Below the pieces are notes generated by a model. That model did not search any database and was not told the origin of the DNA. It was given only the letters and a program-made list of their open reading frames with translations. Shown here piece by piece: positions 37,680-47,989 of a stretch of DNA of 64,000 nucleotides. The stretch is from Balaenoptera acutorostrata (lineage: Eukaryota; Chordata; Mammalia; Artiodactyla; Balaenopteridae). The translations under genes and the position numbers were made by a program. The stretch covers positions 37,549,239 through 37,613,238 of the forward strand of contig NC_080065.1 in assembly GCF_949987535.1 (NCBI RefSeq), in the 5' to 3' direction. Position 1 is the first letter of the stretch; every line of letters starts with the position of its first letter.

Positions 37680-38585
37680 ATGAAAAGGCAGAGGGCTATG
37701 TACCAGATGAAGGAACAAGAAAAAACCCCAGAAAAACAACTAAATGAAGTGGAGATAGGCAACCTTCCAGAAAAAGAATTCAGAATAATGATAGTGAAGA
37801 TGATCCAGGACCTCGGAATAAGAATGGAGGCAAAGATTGAGAAGATGCAAGAAATGATTAACAAAGACCTAGAAGAATTAAAGAACAAACAAACAGAGAT
37901 GACCAATACAATAACTGAAATGAAAACTACACTAGAAGGAATCAATAGCAGAATAACTGAGGCAGAAGAACGGATAAGTGACCTGGAAGACAGAATGGTG
38001 GAATTCACTGCTGCGGAACAGACTAAAGAAAAAAGAATAAAAAGAAATGAAGACAGCCTAAGAGACCTCTGGGACAACATTAAACGCAACAACATTCGCA
38101 TTATAGGGGTCCCAGAAGGAGAAGAGAGAGAGAAAGGACCAGAGAAAATATTTGAAGAGATTATAGTCGAAAACTTCCCTAACATGGGAAAGGAAATAGC
38201 CACCCAAGTCCAGGAAGCGCAGAGAGTCCCATACAGAATAAACCCAAGGAGAAACACGCCGAGACACATAGTAATCAAAGTGGCAAAAATTAAAGACAAA
38301 GAAAAATTACTGAAAGCAGCAAGGGAAAAATGACAAATAACATACAAGGGAACTCCCATAAGGTTAACAGCTGATTTCTCAGCAGAAACTCTGCAAGCCA
38401 GAAGGGAGTGGCACGATATACTTCAAGTGATGAAAGGGAAGAACCTACAACCAAGATTACTCTACCCAGCAAGGATCTCATTTAGATTTGATGGAGAAAT
38501 CAAAAGCTTTACAGACAAGCAAAAGCTAAGAGAATTCAGCACCACCAAACCAGCTCTACAACAAATGCTAAAGGAACTTCTCTAA
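37680..38585 (+). pseudogene. L1 ORF1 (RNA-binding protein), broken by one TGA
   Basis: ORF1p is the trimeric nucleic-acid chaperone that packages L1 RNA into a cytoplasmic particle. The frame is open from the ATG at 37680 for 217 codons to TGA at 38331-38333. The same frame then stays open to TAA at 38583-38585. Residues about 55-120 form a Glu/Lys-rich coiled coil. The RRM region follows, with NIRIIGVPEGE at about residue 138. The C-terminal domain (RLTADFSAETLQARREW and later LYPARISF) lies after the stop. The stop replaces one residue just after KAAREK; I infer a C-to-T change in an Arg or Gln codon. A product ending at the stop would lack the C-terminal domain needed for RNA binding, so it is unlikely to be functional. 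Confidence 0.9.
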
Positions 38586-38643
38586 GTGGGAAACACAAGA
38601 GAAGAAAAGGACCTACAAAAACAAACCCAAAACAATTAAGAAA

Positions 38644-41600
38644 ATGGTCATAGGAACATACATATCAATAATTACCTTAAACGTGAATGGATTAAATGCC
38701 CCAACCAAAAGACATAGACTGGCTGAATGGATACAAAAACAAGACCCATATATATGCTGTCTACAAGAGACCCACTTCAGACCTAGGGACACATTCAGAC
38801 TGAAAGTGAGGGGATGGAAAAAGATATTCCATGCAAATGGAAATCAAAAGAAAGCTGGAGTAGCTATACTCATATCAGATAAAATAGACTTTAAAATAAA
38901 GAATGTTACAAGAGACAAGGAAGGACACTACATAATGATCCAGGGATCAATCCAAGAAGAAGATATAACAATTATAAATATATATGCACCCAACATAGGA
39001 GCACCTCAATACATAAGGCAACTGCTAACAGCTATAAAAGAGGAGATCGACAGTAACACAATAATAGTGGGGTATTTTAACACCTCACTTACACCAATGG
39101 ACAGATCATCCAAAATGAAAATAAATAAGGAAACAGAAACTTTAAATGACACAATAGACCAGATAGATTTAATTGATATATATAGGACATTCCATCCAAA
39201 AACGGCAGATTACACGTTCTTCTCAAGTGCACACGGAACATTCTCCAGGATAGATCACATCTTGGGTCACAAATCAAGCCTCAGTAAATTTAAGAAAATT
39301 GAAATCATATCAAGCATCTTTTCTGACCACAACGCTATGAGATTAGAAATGAATTACAGGGAAAAAAACGTAAAAAAGACAAACACATGGAGGCTAAACA
39401 ATACGTTACTAAATAACCAAGAGATCACTGAAGAAATCAAACAGGAAATAAAAAAATACCTAGAGACAAATGACAATGAAAACACGACGACCCAAAACCT
39501 ATGGGATGCAGCAAAAGCGGTTCTAAGAGGGAAGTTTATAGCTATACAAGCCTACCTAAAGAAACAAGAAAAATCTCAAGTAAACAATCTAACATTACAC
39601 CTAAAGAAACTAGAGAAAGAAGAACAAACAAAACCCAAAGTTAGCAGAAGGAAAGAAATCATAAAGATCAGAGCAGAAATAAATGAAATAGAAACAAAGA
39701 AAACAATAGCAAAGATCAATAAAACTAAAAGTTGGTTCTTTGAGAAGATAAACAAAATTGATAAGCCATTAGCCAGACTCATCAAGAAAAAGAGGGAGAG
39801 GACTCAAATCAGTAAAATCAGAAATGAAAAAGGAGAAGTTACAACAGACACCGCAGAAATACAAAACATCCTAAGAGACTACTACAAGCAACTTTATGCC
39901 AATAAAATGGACAACCTGGAAGAAATGGACAAATTCTTAGAAAGGTATAACCTTCCAAGACTGAATCAGGAAGAAACAGAAAATATCAACAGACCAATCA
40001 CAAGTAATGAAATTGAAACTGTGATTAAAAATCTTCCAACAAACAAAAGTCCAGGACCAGATGGCTTCACAGGTGAATTCTATCAAACATTTAGAGAAGA
40101 GCTAACACCCATCCTTCTCAAACTCTTCCAAAAAATTGCAGAGGAAGGAACTCTCCCAAACTCATTCTATGAGGCCACCATCACCCTGATACCAAAACCA
40201 GACAAAGACACTACAAAAAAAGAAAATTACAGACCAATATCACTGATGAATATAGATGCAAAAATCCTCAACAAAATACTAGCAAACAGAATCCAACAAC
40301 ACATTAAAAGGATTATACACCACGATCAAGTGGGATTTATCCCAGGGATGCAAGGATTCTTCAATATACGCAAATCAATCAATGTGATACACCATATTAA
40401 CAAATTGAAGAATAAAAACCATATGATCATCTCAATAGATGCAGAAAAAGCTTTTGACAAAATTCAACACCCATTTCTGATAAAAACTCTCCAGAAAGTG
40501 GGCATAGAGGGAACCTACCTCAACATAATAAAGGCCATATATGACAAACCCACAGCAAACATCATTCTCAATGGTGAAAAACTGAAAGCATTTCCTCTAA
40601 GATCAGGAACGAGACAAGGATGTCCACTCTCACCACTATTATTCAACATAGTTCTGGAAGTCCTAGCCACGGCAATCAGAGAAGATAAAGAAATAAAAGG
40701 AATACAAATTGGAAAAGAAGAAGTAAAACTGTCACTGTTTGCGGATGACATGATACTATACATAGAGAATCCTAAAACTGCCACCAGAAAACTGCTAGAG
40801 CTAATTAATGAATATGGTAAAGTTGCAGGTTACAAAATTAATGCACAGAAATCTCTTGCATTCCTATACACTAATGATGAAAAATCTGAAAGAGAAATTA
40901 TGGAAACACTCCCATTTACCATTGCAACAAAAAGAATAAAATACCTAGGAATAAACCTACCTAGGGAGACAAAAGACCTGTATGCAGAAAACTATAAGAC
41001 ACTGATGAAAGAAATTAAAGATGATACCAACAGATGGAGAGATATACCATGTTCTTGGATTGGAAGAATCAACATTGTGAAAATGAGTATACTACCCAAA
41101 GCAATCTACAGATTCAATGCAATCCCTATCAAATTACCAATGGCATTTTTTACAGAGCTAGAACAAATCATCTTAAAATTTGTATGGAGACACAAAAGAC
41201 CCCGAATAGCCAAAGCAGTCTTGAGGCAAAAAAATGGAGCTGGAGGAATCAGACTCCCTGACTTCAGACTATACTACAAAGCTACAGTAATCAAGACAAT
41301 ATGGTACTGGCACAAAAACAGAAACATAGATCAATGGAACAAGATAGAAAGCCCAGAGATTTACCCACGCACCTATGGTCAACTAATCTATGACAAAGGA
41401 GGCAAAGATATACAATGGAGAAAAGACAGTCTCTTCAATAAGTGGTGCTGGGAAAACTGGACAGCCACATGTAAAAGAATGAAATTAGAATACTCCCTAA
41501 CACCATACACAAAAATAAACTCAAAATGGATTAGAGACCTAAATATAAGAGTGGCCACTATAAAACTCTTAGAGGAAAACATAGGAAGAACACTCTTTGA

Positions 41601-42462
41601 CATAAATCACAGCAAGATCTTTTTCGATCCACCTCCTAGAGTAATGGAAATAAAAACAAAAATAAACAAGTGGGACCTAATGAAACTTCAAAGCTTTTGC
41701 ACAGCAAAGGAAACCATAAACAAGACGAAAAGACAACCCTCAGAATGGGAGAAAATATTTGCAAATGAATCAACGGACAAAGGATTAATCTCCAAAATAT
41801 ATAAACAGCTCATTCAGCTCAATATCAAAGAAACAAACACCCCAATCCAAAAATGGGCAGAAGACCTAAATAGACATTTCTCCAAAGAAGACATACAGAC
41901 GGCCACGAAGCACATGAAAAGATGCTCAACATCACTAATTATTAGAGAAATGCAAATCAAAACTACAATGAGGTATCACCTCACTCCTGTTAGAATGGGC
42001 ATCATCAGAAAATCTACAAACAACAAATGCTGGAGAGGGTGTGGAGAAAAGGGAACCCTCTTGCACTGTTGGTGGGAATGTAAATTGATACAGCCACTAT
42101 GGAGAACAATATGGAGGTTCCTTAAAAAACTAAAAATAGAATTACCATATGACCCAGCAATCCCACTACTGGGCACATACCCAGAGAAAACCGTAATTCA
42201 AAAAGACACGTGCACCTGAATGTTCATTGCAGCACTATTTACAATAGCCAGGTCATGGAAGCAACCTAAATGCCCATCAACAGACGAATGGATAAAGAAG
42301 TTGTGGTACATATATACAATGGAATATTACTCAGCCATAAAAAGGAACGAAATTGAGTCATTTGTTGAGAAGTGGATGGATCTAGAGACTGTCATACAGA
42401 GTGAAGTAAGTCAGAAAGAGAAAAACAAATATCGTATATTAATGCATGTATGTGGAACCTAG
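38644..42462 (+). pseudogene. L1 ORF2 (endonuclease and reverse transcriptase), nearly intact
   Basis: ORF2p nicks target DNA and reverse-transcribes L1 RNA at the nick. The frame is open for 1191 codons from the ATG at 38644 to TGA at 42217-42219. It then continues in the same frame for about 80 codons to TAG at 42460-42462, giving a family-typical 1272-residue layout with one internal stop. The endonuclease domain has [22 protein letters not shown] and SDHNAM, but the GDFN motif reads GYFN (codon 144, 39073-39075). The reverse transcriptase has [12 protein letters not shown] and FADD, with the two Asp at codons 701-702. The Cys-rich motif [18 protein letters not shown] is intact before the stop. 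The stop sits where related ORF2 proteins have Arg, consistent with CpG decay of CGA. With Tyr in the active site and a lost C-terminus, it is probably inactive. Confidence 0.93.
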
Positions 42463-42660
42463 AAAAATGGTACAGATGAGCCAGTTTGCAGGGCAGAAGT
42501 TGAGACACAGATGTAGAGAATGGACATATGGACACCAAGGGGGGAAAACTGCGATGAGGTGGGGATGGTGGTGTGCTGAATTGGACGATTGGGATTGACA
42601 TGTATACACTGATGTGTATAAAACTGATGCCTAATAAGAACCTGCAGTATAAAAAAACAA
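42463..42660 (+). mobile_element. L1 3' UTR and A-rich tail (younger copy)
   Basis: This is non-coding sequence after the ORF2 frame, including GGACACCAAGGGGGG and CTAATAAGAACCTGC, then A7 followed by CAAAC-like repeats. The same 3' end appears as a short insertion at 20149-20310, showing that one subfamily was active more than once here. The tail is impure, and unrelated repetitive sequence follows directly. Confidence 0.85.
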
Positions 42661-42696
42661 ACAAAACAACTAATACTAAACTTTCATTGGGTTATT

Positions 42697-43137
42697 TGTA
42701 TGGAAATATGTTAATATAAATGTTTCAGACATTACATGAAATTTCTAAAAATCTTATATTTGTATTTGTATGGAAATATGTATGGAAATATGTTAATATA
42801 AATGTTTCAGACATTACATGAAATTTCTAAAAATCTTGTATTTGTATGGAAATATGTATGAAAATATGTTAATATAAATGTTTCAGACATTACATGAAAT
42901 TTCTAAAAATCTTATATTTGTATTTGTATGGAAATATGTATGGAAATATGTTAATATAAATGTTTCAGACATTACATGAAATTTCTAAAAATCTTATATT
43001 TGTATTTGTATGGAAATATGTATGGAAATATGTTAATATAAATGTTTCAGACATTACATGAAATTTCTAAAAATCTTATATTTGTATTTGTATGGAAATA
43101 TGTATGGAAATATGTTAATATAAATGTTTCAGACATT
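42697..43137 (+). repeat. 82-bp minisatellite, first array (6 units)
   Basis: Six units are aligned by GTTTCAGACATTACATGAAA at about 42728, 42810, 42886, 42968, 43050 and 43132. The spacing is 82 bp, except 76 bp once, where TTTGTA is missing. Each full unit holds an internal 12-bp doubling (TATGGAAATATG twice). The last unit diverges to ACAGGAAACGTCT. Unrelated to L1, and begins about 40 bp after its tail. Confidence 0.95.
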
Positions 43138-43809
43138 ACAGGAAACGTCTAAAAATCTTATATGTTCTGGTATAATGTTATAAGTAATAATCCTAGTTAT
43201 TACTTTAAAATGTATATCTCAGAAATAACTAATTTTCTTGTCAACTGCATTATTATGAACTTTCATCAAATCTTTAACCATGGTCATTTTTAAGTCTTTT
43301 GTCATTTACAGACAGTTCTGGGTGTACTCTGATGATTTTGCAAATATGTTCCTATAAAAGAGTTTCATCTTCAAGAAATTCATGGAAAAGACTCTGACAA
43401 GTACAGGTTTCTGGTAACTGACTGTACTGCTGAACTGAATGAATAAGCATTTTCAGAACTCTAATGAAAAACTGATGAACTCATAAAAGTGCTAACAAAA
43501 GATCAAGATGAAAAAAAAGAAATTAATTACATGGGACTGAGTGAACTGATGAGGATGAGTATAATTTTTGTGACTTTCTGTCTGAATTTTAAAAAAAAAA
43601 TCCCACAAGGACTCAGAGGAAAAGAATATACAAATCAATTTTCACTGCAAAGTAAAGGAGCTGTTACAGTGGAGGATTACTGGACTGAATGTCAATATTA
43701 TGACATAGTATAAGTGTGTTTCATGTTTGGTAATTGCAATCATTGTTGCTTTTGTTGTGGTCATCCATGTACAATGCTTGGTGTCAGTCTATCTATCTCT
43801 TGTAAAAAA
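43138..43809 (+). repeat. Large duplication, copy 1 unique part
   Basis: A 670-bp non-minisatellite segment repeated 923 bp downstream with about four substitutions, so roughly 99% identical. It contains a good acceptor-like site (TCTTTTGTCATTTACAG at about 43302) followed by sequence with scattered open frames, for example a run giving KYRFLVTDCTAELNE and a 74-codon frame at 43489-43713. I cannot match it to a gene. It ends CTCTTGTAAAAA, where it joins the second minisatellite array. Confidence 0.9.
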
Positions 43810-44060
43810 AAAATGTTTCAGACATTACATGAAATTTCTAAAAATCTTATATTTGTATTTGTATGGAAATATGTATGGAAATATGTTAATATAAATGTTT
43901 CAGACATTACATGAAATTTCTAAAAATCTTATATTTGTATTTGTATGGAAATATGTTAATATAAATGTTTCAGACATTACATGAAATTTCTAAAAATCTT
44001 ATATTTGTATTTGTATGGAAATATGTATGGAAATATGTTAATATAAATGTTTCAGACATT
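43810..44060 (+). repeat. 82-bp minisatellite, second array (4 units)
   Basis: The same unit is aligned at about 43821, 43903, 43973 and 44055. Spacings are 82, 70 and 82 bp; the 70-bp unit lacks one TATGGAAATATG. The last unit again reads ACAGGAAACGTCT, so the boundary of the higher-order repeat is preserved. Confidence 0.95.
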
Positions 44061-44766
44061 ACAGGAAACGTCTAAAACTCTTATATGTTCTGGTATAATG
44101 TTATAAGTAATAATCCTAGTTATTACTTTAAAATGTATATCTCAGAAATAACTAATTTTCTTGTCAACTGCATTATTATGAACTTTCATCAAATCTTTAA
44201 CCATGGTCATTTTTAAGTCTTTTGTCATTTACAGACAGTTCTGGGTGTACTCTGATGATTTTGCAAATATGTTCCTATAAAAGGGTTTCATCTTCAAGAA
44301 ATTCATGGAAAAGACTCTGACAAGTACAGGTTTCTGGTAACTGACTGTACTGCTGAACTGAATGAATAAGCATTTTCAGAACTCTAATGAAAAACTGATG
44401 AACTCATAAAAGTGCTAACAAAAGATCAAGATGAAAAAAAAGAAATTAATTACATGGGACTGAGTGAACTGATGAGGATGAGTATAATTTTTGTGACTTT
44501 CTGTCTGAATTAAAAAAAAAAAATCCCACAAGGACTCAGAGGAAAAGAATATACAAATCAATTTTCACTGCAAAGTAAAGGAGCTGTTACAGTGGAGGAT
44601 TACTGGACTGAATGTCAATATTATGACATAGTATAAGTGTGTTTCATGTTTGGTAATTGCAATCATTGTTGCTTTTGTTGTGGTCATCCATGTACAATGC
44701 TTGGTGTCAGTCTATTTATCTCTTGTAAAAATAAAATACAGTGTGTATGTGTGGAAAAAAAAAAAA
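44061..44766 (+). repeat. Large duplication, copy 2, ending in a poly(A) tail
   Basis: Repeats 43138-43809 at a constant 923-bp offset and extends further. AATAAA lies at 44730-44735, then CAGTGTGTATGTGTGG and 12 A's at 44755-44766. A poly(A) signal about 20 bases before an A tract is the mark of a reverse-transcribed transcript. It may be a processed retrocopy of an unidentified gene, or sequence carried by L1 readthrough. Confidence 0.8.
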
Positions 44767-45319
44767 GAAATAGTCATTAAATAAATGAATGTCAAAGTGG
44801 AATGTTTAGTAAGGTAAAGTGATGCTATAAAATATGATTTTATATTTGGGAGGAGACATGGCTACTCGTGGTGGTGTTTGTTTGTTTCATATAACATTCT
44901 ACCAGTGACATTTCCGTGTTTTATTTTGACAAAATTTTGAAGTAGTTATCCTTGGAATTCATAAAACCTTATGAGACATGAGTTTTGGGTGACTTAGTTT
45001 ATTCTCACTCAAATAAAGCAAATAGAAAACTTATTCACACAACTCAAGGAAGATCCTACAAAGAGCAGAATTAATATTTGTTTGTTTCATATAGATTCAA
45101 TGATTTGTTAGCTTTATACAATATGCTATCTTATAATCAGTAGATTCATAGTCTTGTTTGTTTCCCATAATAATCCTACTAGTGAATATTTCCTCCTTCA
45201 CTTTTGATTTAAAAATCATTTATACTGGTTATCACATAAGACATGTATAACGTTCATTTTGGCTTACTGGGTTTTTTATTTATCCTAATAAAGCAAATGC
45301 AGAATTAAAAAAAAAAAAA
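44767..45319 (+). repeat. AT-rich block with diverged internal duplication and poly(A) end
   Basis: The parts about 44872-45035 and 45152-45306 align loosely: GTTTGTTTC, a CTACCAGTGA/CTACTAGTGA block, then AATAAAGCAAAT. The second ends in AATAAA and 14 A's (45306-45319). It looks like another reverse-transcribed 3' end or a duplicated one. No coding match. Confidence 0.55.
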
Positions 45320-45393
45320 ATGGTGACTGTGGACTAGTAGACTATATCCAAATTGGAGGTGTGCTGAAGATGATATCATCGGGAGATTGGCAA

Positions 45394-45530
45394 TACAACA
45401 CAGGAATGAAAGAAAATATTTGCATATCATATATCTAATAAGGAACTAGTTTCAGAATATATAGAATACTTCCAATCCAATAATAAAAAAGACAAATATC
45501 ACAATTATAAAATGGGCATAAAATTTGTCA
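45394..45530 (+). mobile_element. Old L1 ORF2 fragment, sense
   Basis: A degraded stretch (GAAAGAAAATATTTGCATATC, TATCTAATAAGGAACTAG, AAAATGGGCATAAAATT) resembles the ORF2 C-terminal region in the plus direction. It lies next to a fragment in the opposite direction. Confidence 0.6.
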
Positions 45531-45569
45531 ATTCTGTTCATCTATTTTCTTTCTTTCTTGTGTTGTGTT

Positions 45570-46440
45570 GCCAGTTTCTTGATGGTATCATTTTTGGCAC
45601 ATTTTTGATTTGGATGTAGTCTATTGGTCTATAGTCATTATAATTTATCTATTTTTTGTCACATGTACTTTGGATGCCATATCTTGAAAACCATTACCTA
45701 ATGCAAAATTATGGAGATCTACTCCTGTGTTTTTTTCTAAGACTTAGCTTTAGAATTTGGTTCTTAAATTTGTGCCTATTACCCATTTTTAGTTAATTTC
45801 TGTATATGGGGTAAAGGAAAGAGGTGTCCACTTCATTTTTTTCCATATGGATATCTAGTTGTCCCAAGACCATTTGTGGAAAAGACATTTCTTTCTCCAT
45901 TCAATTTTCTTGTCATCTTGTAAAAAATAAATTTACCATAAAAGTAAAGGTTTACTTATGTACCCTCAATTCTATTCCATTGATCTATATGTCTATCTTT
46001 ATATCAGTATCTTAATCACTGTAGTTTTGGAGTAAGTTGTAAAATCAGAAAATGTGAGTCCTCTAACTTTGTTTTTCTTTTTAAAATATGTTAATAAGGC
46101 ATTTCTATATGAATCTAGGATCAGCTGAACAATTTATGCAAAAAAAAAAAAAAGTTAACTGTATGTTGATAGGGATTCTATTGTATCAATAGATGAATTT
46201 GGGGAGTATTGTCTTTTAACAATATTAAGTCTTCCAGTCCAGGAACACAGGATGTCTTTCTATGTATTTATATCTTCAAGTTCTTTCAACAATGTTTTGT
46301 TGTTTTCAGTGTACAAGTCTTGCATTTCTTTCATTAAATTTATGCCTAAAATTTTATGACCTTTGAAGATTTTGTGAATGCAATTGTTTCCTAAATTTTG
46401 CTTTGGAATGTTCATTGCTAGTATAGAGAAATATAAGTGA
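45570..46440 (-). mobile_element. Old L1 ORF2 fragment, antisense
   Basis: Plus-strand marks such as CCATATGGATATCTAGTTGTC, CCATTGATCTATATGTCTATC and TCTTCCAGTCCAGGAACAC correspond to antisense ORF2. Many stops and indels; an ancient L1M-type element. Confidence 0.75.
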
Positions 46441-46449
46441 TATTTGTAT

Positions 46450-46475
46450 AAATAAATAAATAAATTAATTAATTA
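46450..46475. repeat. (AAAT)n microsatellite
   Basis: About six tetranucleotide units changing to ATTA repeats. Confidence 0.85.
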
Positions 46476-46639
46476 AGTGCCTGTTTTGTGCAAGACACTG
46501 TGATAGGAGTTCTGTGTGTGGCTGAGAAGAGGTGGGCAGTTGGGAGATGAAAAGAACGGCACTTATCAAGTAAAGGAAGGGAAGGTGGTTCCTTCTATTA
46601 AGTATTCCTTATGCCTCATGTCCTGCTCTGGACTATTGA

Positions 46640-47050
46640 GCATTTGGTAGACATTTATTGAGTATCTACTACATGCCATGCATTGGGTCAGGGATATGGA
46701 AATCAAAGAGTACACAGTTGATCCTTGAACAATGCACACGGGCTAGGGGTGCCCACCCTCTGTGCAGCCAAAAATCTGCGTATAGTTTATAGCTGGCTCC
46801 CTGTACACTTGGTTCCTCTATATTCACGGTTCTGTATCTGCCTACTCAATCAACCATGAATCATGCTATGCTGTAGTATTTACTATTGAAAAAATTTACA
46901 TATAAGTGGACCCAAGTAGTTCAAACCCATGTTGTTCATCCTTGTGGAATTCATATCATAGTGGGGTGAATTAGGCAAGAAAAAATCACCATTATTACAA
47001 AGTATGATAAATGCTGTAATAAACTATATGTGATACTTTTTGATAAAATA
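46640..47050 (-). repeat. L2 fragment split by a DNA transposon
   Basis: Antisense L2 start (GACATTTATTGAGTATCTAC, ATGCCATGCATTGGGTCAGG) before about 46712, resumed after about 46938 (GGAATTCATATCATAGTGGGG, AATGCTGTAATAAA). The gap holds a Tigger-like element. Confidence 0.6.
46713..46937 (+). mobile_element. Tigger-like non-autonomous DNA transposon
   Basis: The left end CAGTTGATCCTTGAACAATG and right end CAAACCCATGTTGTTCATCC are the two halves of a known Tc1/mariner-type inverted repeat. Internal ATAAGTGGACCCAAG and GCAGCCAAAAATCTGCG also fit. The right terminal repeat is damaged. The exact family name is uncertain. Confidence 0.65.
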
Positions 47051-47142
47051 GTTGTTCAGTCCTGAGCTGGACATGATCTTCTAGAGATCCTTGATAACCA
47101 AAGATAAAGGGTGAGAATAATACCCAAGCATACGCAATCATT

Positions 47143-47292
47143 AAGGCTATACTTTTTCAATGTTAATGTGCATATGGATCACTTGAGGATCTTGTTAAAA
47201 TCTGGGATGGGGCATGAGATTCTGCATTTCCAATAAGCTCCCAGGTATTATCAATGCTGTTGTTTAAAGGACCACACTTTGAATAGCGAGGA
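47143..47292 (+). mobile_element. MER5A-like hAT fragment
   Basis: Shows AATGTGCATATGGATCACTTG, GATCTTGTTAAAATCTGGG, GATTCTGCATTTCCAATAAGC and GGACCACACTTTGAATAG in MER5A order. Confidence 0.75.
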
Positions 47293-47989
47293 ATTAAGGT
47301 AATATTGGCATCTCTTGCTCATCAACTACATACCCATTACACCGTCTTCTCTCCTCAGTTTCCTATGCTTCTCCACTCCCAGTTCCCATCTTTTCACACA
47401 CACGCACGCACGAACAGACACACACATGAATACATACATACACATTGATGCACACACTTCTGCTTGTGTGATTTCCAAGTTTGGAGAGATGTCATAAACA
47501 CTGTGTTGTGGGTTATGAAAGAAATGTGGCAAAGATCAGGGAGAAAATGGCATACTTTGTTGATAATGTTGGCCTTGGCTATTTTAGCAGAGCCTAGAGA
47601 AGAACTCCAAAGGGATCTTTGTTGGTAAATAATGTGGGAAAGAACCAGAAGAAAACCACACTTTCTCTGGTATTCTGCTCTGCTTCAACTCCCAAAGGTC
47701 CTGGACAGCCCAAGAAAGACAAGACAGTCTGTATCTAAGAGAGAGATGTACTTTACCTAAGAGGAAACAAGAAAATCTGTTTTGCACAGCACTGTCAGGT
47801 TCTTCCTCCATTCACTGCCCCCAAAGATGCTCCATGAAGTCGAAAGAAATCAGACTCCCAGGAGCCTTTAGTAACATGTAGCTCAGGGTCCTAAGGCCCC
47901 TCAAGATGGGACTCCCTTTGCTTGCTGCACCCCAGCTACACCAGCCTTCTTCTGCTAACCAAATACCTAAGCTCATTCCAATTTAGCCC

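Larger units (their letters stand above)
36718..42660 (+). mobile_element. Near-complete LINE-1 retrotransposon, younger copy
   Basis: This full-length-type L1 starts with the usual CAAGATGGCGGAGTAG 5' end and has a 5' UTR of about 960 bp. ORF1 and ORF2 follow, then a 3' UTR of about 200 bp and an impure A-rich tail (A7, then CAAAC repeats). It is antisense to PLCXD3. It is much less decayed than the minus-strand L1 beside it: ORF2 has one long open frame of 1191 codons. The defects seen are one TGA in ORF1, one TGA near the end of ORF2 and a Tyr at an endonuclease active-site position. I could not find a clean target-site duplication. The AT-rich 5' flank (AATAAATTAAG) only weakly resembles sequence after 44766, so the right boundary of the inserted unit is uncertain. 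Confidence 0.95.

Noticed and set aside
42697..44060. CRISPR-like array
   Set aside because: Repeats are head-to-tail 82-bp units without variable spacers, in a mammalian intron; it is a minisatellite.
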